The translations under genes and the position numbers were made by a program. A DNA stretch of 64,000 bases from Bernardetia sp. ABR2-2B (GTDB taxonomy: Bacteria > Bacteroidota > Bacteroidia > Cytophagales > Bernardetiaceae), in contig NZ_CP147020.1 in NCBI RefSeq assembly GCF_037126435.1, forward strand, positions 620,001-684,000, in the 5' to 3' direction. The first letter of the stretch is position 1; every line of letters begins with the position of its first letter. Shown here piece after piece: positions 61,836 through 64,000 of this stretch. The notes beneath the pieces are model-generated. The model saw only the letters and a program-made list of their open reading frames with translations, was not told the origin of the DNA and searched no databases.

Positions 61836-62738
61836 TTATTGTATATTCTCTATTACAAATTTCTGATTTTCTTCATCAATTACATTTCTAATACAAGTTA
61901 GAGTCTTTTTTTCTTCAATCTTCATTGTAATAACAAATGAAGCTGAACTAGATACTATATCAAGAGCTTGAAAAAACTTCGTATTTTCATAAATTTTACT
62001 TGGCAAAGTACAGTTTGCAACTTCCATAACTCCATCTTTTTTATAATGTATTTTAAAAGAAGCATTATTATAAAAACCTATATTTTCTTGAAACTCTAAC
62101 TTCTCAATGATTTCCACAGGTAAAATATATTCTTTCATACCGTACATATTAGAAAAACCTATTGATTTATCAGTGATATAAAATGAATTAGTTCGAAGTT
62201 TTCTATGAAATGTAGGAAGTTTTGAGCCATAGTAATGAACAGGGATTAAAGGAGTAAATAATAGTATTACTACATATATAAAACCTCCAAATGCTATATA
62301 AGGTGTTTGAAATAATAATGTCAATAAAATACTAGATACTAATCCTAATACAATCAAGACAATAAATAACCAACTTTGAAAAAACTCTTGATAAGGCATA
62401 ATCTTATTGGAATTTTTAATCCAAGGATTTTTTTTTACTTTTTTTGATTTATAGACAGGAGAATTCTTTGAGGCTGAAATATAGTATAGTAAAGTAACTT
62501 CTTTAGCTTTCAAAAAAATAGAAGAGTCAATAGGAAACTTTGACAAAGTTCTAGACTGCTCACAATGCCGATTTTCCAAATACTCCCACGTATCACGTAA
62601 AAAAACAGACTTACAACTTGCACAAAAAACTACCTCATCGCCTACTGAAATAGAATTACCTGTAATTGGGTCTTTTCGGTTTTGAGCTAAGAAATTTTGA
62701 TGTTCTTGTGAGCTTGGGTTTATTTTATGGGTGTTCAT
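61836..62738 (-). CDS. RING-like zinc-motif membrane protein, tandem paralogue 2
   Basis: 300 residues with the same order: N-terminal CASC...HCE motif (Cys39, Cys42, His58, Cys59 equivalents), Lys-rich linker, two membrane segments (about 122-165), and a C-terminal domain (YGMKEYILPVEIIEKLEFQE). The N-terminal 60 codons are nearly identical to those of its neighbours, the rest has diverged. Spacing to the next gene is six bases. Confidence 0.65.
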   Translation of the reverse strand: MNTHKINPSSQEHQNFLAQNRKDPITGNSISVGDEVVFCASCKSVFLRDTWEYLENRHCEQSRTLSKFPIDSSIFLKAKEVTLLYYISASKNSPVYKSKKVKKNPWIKNSNKIMPYQEFFQSWLFIVLIVLGLVSSILLTLLFQTPYIAFGGFIYVVILLFTPLIPVHYYGSKLPTFHRKLRTNSFYITDKSIGFSNMYGMKEYILPVEIIEKLEFQENIGFYNNASFKIHYKKDGVMEVANCTLPSKIYENTKFFQALDIVSSSASFVITMKIEEKKTLTCIRNVIDEENQKFVIENIQ

Positions 62739-62744
62739 AGTTTG

Positions 62745-63653
62745 TTATTTTCTTGAAATAGAAATAGCATAACCGTTTTGTTGTATTTCGTTTTCTAACA
62801 TATTATAAAGCAAAGCATTATCTTCTATTTGTATTTTGATAGAACAAATAGCATCTTGATTCATACTGTGTAGTGCTTCTAAAAACTGAGTGTTTTTATG
62901 CTCTTTTAGGTAATTAGTAATCAAAAATTTCACTTTATTTCCGTTTATATCTTTGATAATACAATAACTGCCAGAAAAGAAAGAAAAAGAAAATTGAAAT
63001 TCTAAAGAATGAATATTAATTATTGGTAGAGTATATTCTTTTAGTCCGTATCTACTACTAAAACCTATTCCTGTTTTGGAAATATAAAAAACATTATCAT
63101 GAAAATATTTATGAGCTGTTTTGAGTTTTTTTGCTTGTGCTTTTTCTTCTTGCACTGCAATTAAAGATAATAATATAAAAAAAGCAACAGAGCCAAAAAT
63201 AGGGAAAAATGATTTCAATGTTACACAAAAAGTAATTCCCACTATAAAGCCGAAAGTAATAATGGTATAGAAAGTAGGAGTCATGTAGAAATCGTATTCA
63301 AAATTTGCCAATTCTCCTTTTTTAGTGTTCCATGTAGCAGAATCTAACCCACTAGGAATTTTACTTCCTTGTTTTCCTGCTGGTGGCAACTGCTCATAAA
63401 ACAAAATAAATTCTGATTTCTGAATTATTAAACTAGCAGAACTTAAAGGAAAATCAATCAAAGTTCTAGACTGCTCACAATGCCGTTTCCCCAAATACTC
63501 CCATGTATCTCTCAAAAAAACAGATTTACAACCTGCACAAAAAACTACCTCATCGCCTTCCAAAATAGAATCGCCTGTAATTGGGTCTTTTCGGTTTTGA
63601 GCTAAGAAACTTTGGTGTTCTTGTGAGTTTGGATTTATTTTGTGAACGTGCAT
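62745..63653 (-). CDS. RING-like zinc-motif membrane protein, tandem paralogue 3
   Basis: 302 residues, same layout: CAGC...HCE motif, linker, two membrane segments (about 132-175), C-terminal domain with YGLKEYTLPIINIHSLEFQF. The upstream paralogue ends two bases before its start codon, so all four are one operon. Confidence 0.65.
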   Translation of the reverse strand: MHVHKINPNSQEHQSFLAQNRKDPITGDSILEGDEVVFCAGCKSVFLRDTWEYLGKRHCEQSRTLIDFPLSSASLIIQKSEFILFYEQLPPAGKQGSKIPSGLDSATWNTKKGELANFEYDFYMTPTFYTIITFGFIVGITFCVTLKSFFPIFGSVAFFILLSLIAVQEEKAQAKKLKTAHKYFHDNVFYISKTGIGFSSRYGLKEYTLPIINIHSLEFQFSFSFFSGSYCIIKDINGNKVKFLITNYLKEHKNTQFLEALHSMNQDAICSIKIQIEDNALLYNMLENEIQQNGYAISISRK

Positions 63654-63655
63654 GT

Positions 63656-64000
63656 TTAAGAAAATAAATTATCAAAAAATGAAGATTTTTCAGGTTGGTG
63701 TGTAATAACAAAATTAGTTTCCCATTTCTTGTTCAACGTTTCAAGATGAATAATTGTGCTTCTTTCTATGCTTTCTATTTCAACCTCAATATTCTTATTT
63801 TTTGATAAAACCTGTAGAGCATCAAATAATAAATATGGATCTTCAAATGTCTCATCAGATAAGTAGCAAGTAATATGTTCAAGTTTATCAATACCTTTTG
63901 TGTTATAATAAAAAATGAAATACTTATTTTTAACTCTCGTGTCTATATGGCGAAAAACTACCTTTTCAATATATTCAATAGGTAAAGTATAGTGTTTTTT
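63656..64000 (-). CDS. tandem paralogue 4, 3' part only
   Basis: 114 residues up to the window edge; the start is beyond 64000. The visible part is the C-terminal domain, beginning HYTLPIEYIEKVVFRH, which matches the same segment in paralogues 1-3. It shows that the array is at least four genes long. Confidence 0.65.
   Translation of the reverse strand, partial: KKHYTLPIEYIEKVVFRHIDTRVKNKYFIFYYNTKGIDKLEHITCYLSDETFEDPYLLFDALQVLSKNKNIEVEIESIERSTIIHLETLNKKWETNFVITHQPEKSSFFDNLFS

Noticed and set aside
1-64000. CRISPR array or diversity-generating retroelement
   Set aside because: No regularly spaced direct repeats and no reverse transcriptase or template/variable repeat pair were seen.

Overview
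The window looks like chromosomal DNA of a low-GC, AT-rich member of the Bacteroidota. It lacks consistent Shine-Dalgarno sequences, has TAnnTTTG-type -7 promoter boxes, a Bacteroidota-type tyrosine integrase and DUF2480, RlpA and TlpA-like lipoproteins. The gene set (2-oxoglutarate dehydrogenase E1, scattered complex I genes, standalone type III polyketide synthase) fits a Cytophagales-like marine bacterium such as Bernardetia/Flexibacter; the genus is an inference.

Positions 1 to about 39158 are most of a tailed-phage prophage whose left end lies outside the window. From left to right it holds: an early/replication-like block with an HTH protein, unknown proteins and a type IIG-like DNA methyltransferase with a possible nuclease domain (1-7224); a head and packaging operon (S49 protease with scaffold tail, major capsid protein, putative tail tube, PLD-like protein, terminase small and large subunits; 7299-14508); a block of small accessory genes including an ArdC-N-like protein, separated by hairpins (14592-17142); a second late operon with a PAS-fold protein, a coiled-coil membrane protein, the portal and a connector-like protein (17508-21227); a small control region with a minus-strand gene and an HTH gene (21300-22063); and a third late operon with lysis genes, tail genes, a 1257-residue tape measure and distal tail proteins (22169-34227). 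All three late operons start at copies of one promoter-like element (TCGTACAACATTCTTT with TTTG at fixed spacing). Two other promoters carry the palindrome GCCTAATATATTAGGC. The endolysin has no start codon of its own and sits in the -1 frame after an A9 tract in the upstream membrane-protein gene, which suggests programmed slippage or a phase switch.

Between the tail genes and the integrase lies a minus-strand three-gene cassette (34237-37698): a Mrr-like nuclease, a small middle protein and a Rad50-like ABC ATPase with a CPYC hook. This matches the architecture of ABC three-component (ABC-3C) conflict systems and is probably a defence cargo of the prophage. The integrase (37738-38925) abuts the 3' end of a tRNA-Arg gene, the likely attachment site, in a cluster of three minus-strand tRNA genes (Arg, Pro, Ser).

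From 39639 onwards the DNA is ordinary host chromosome: a PhyH dioxygenase and carbamoyltransferase pair with an MFS transporter, sucA, a methyltransferase, isolated nuoK and nuoD, lipoproteins, RlpA, Dps, a DUF697-SHOCT protein, a CoA-binding protein, a type III PKS, a thioredoxin-fold lipoprotein, DUF2480 and DUF3999 proteins. It ends in a tandem array of at least four paralogous RING-like zinc-motif membrane proteins that continues past the window end. Short REP-like hairpins are scattered between host genes.
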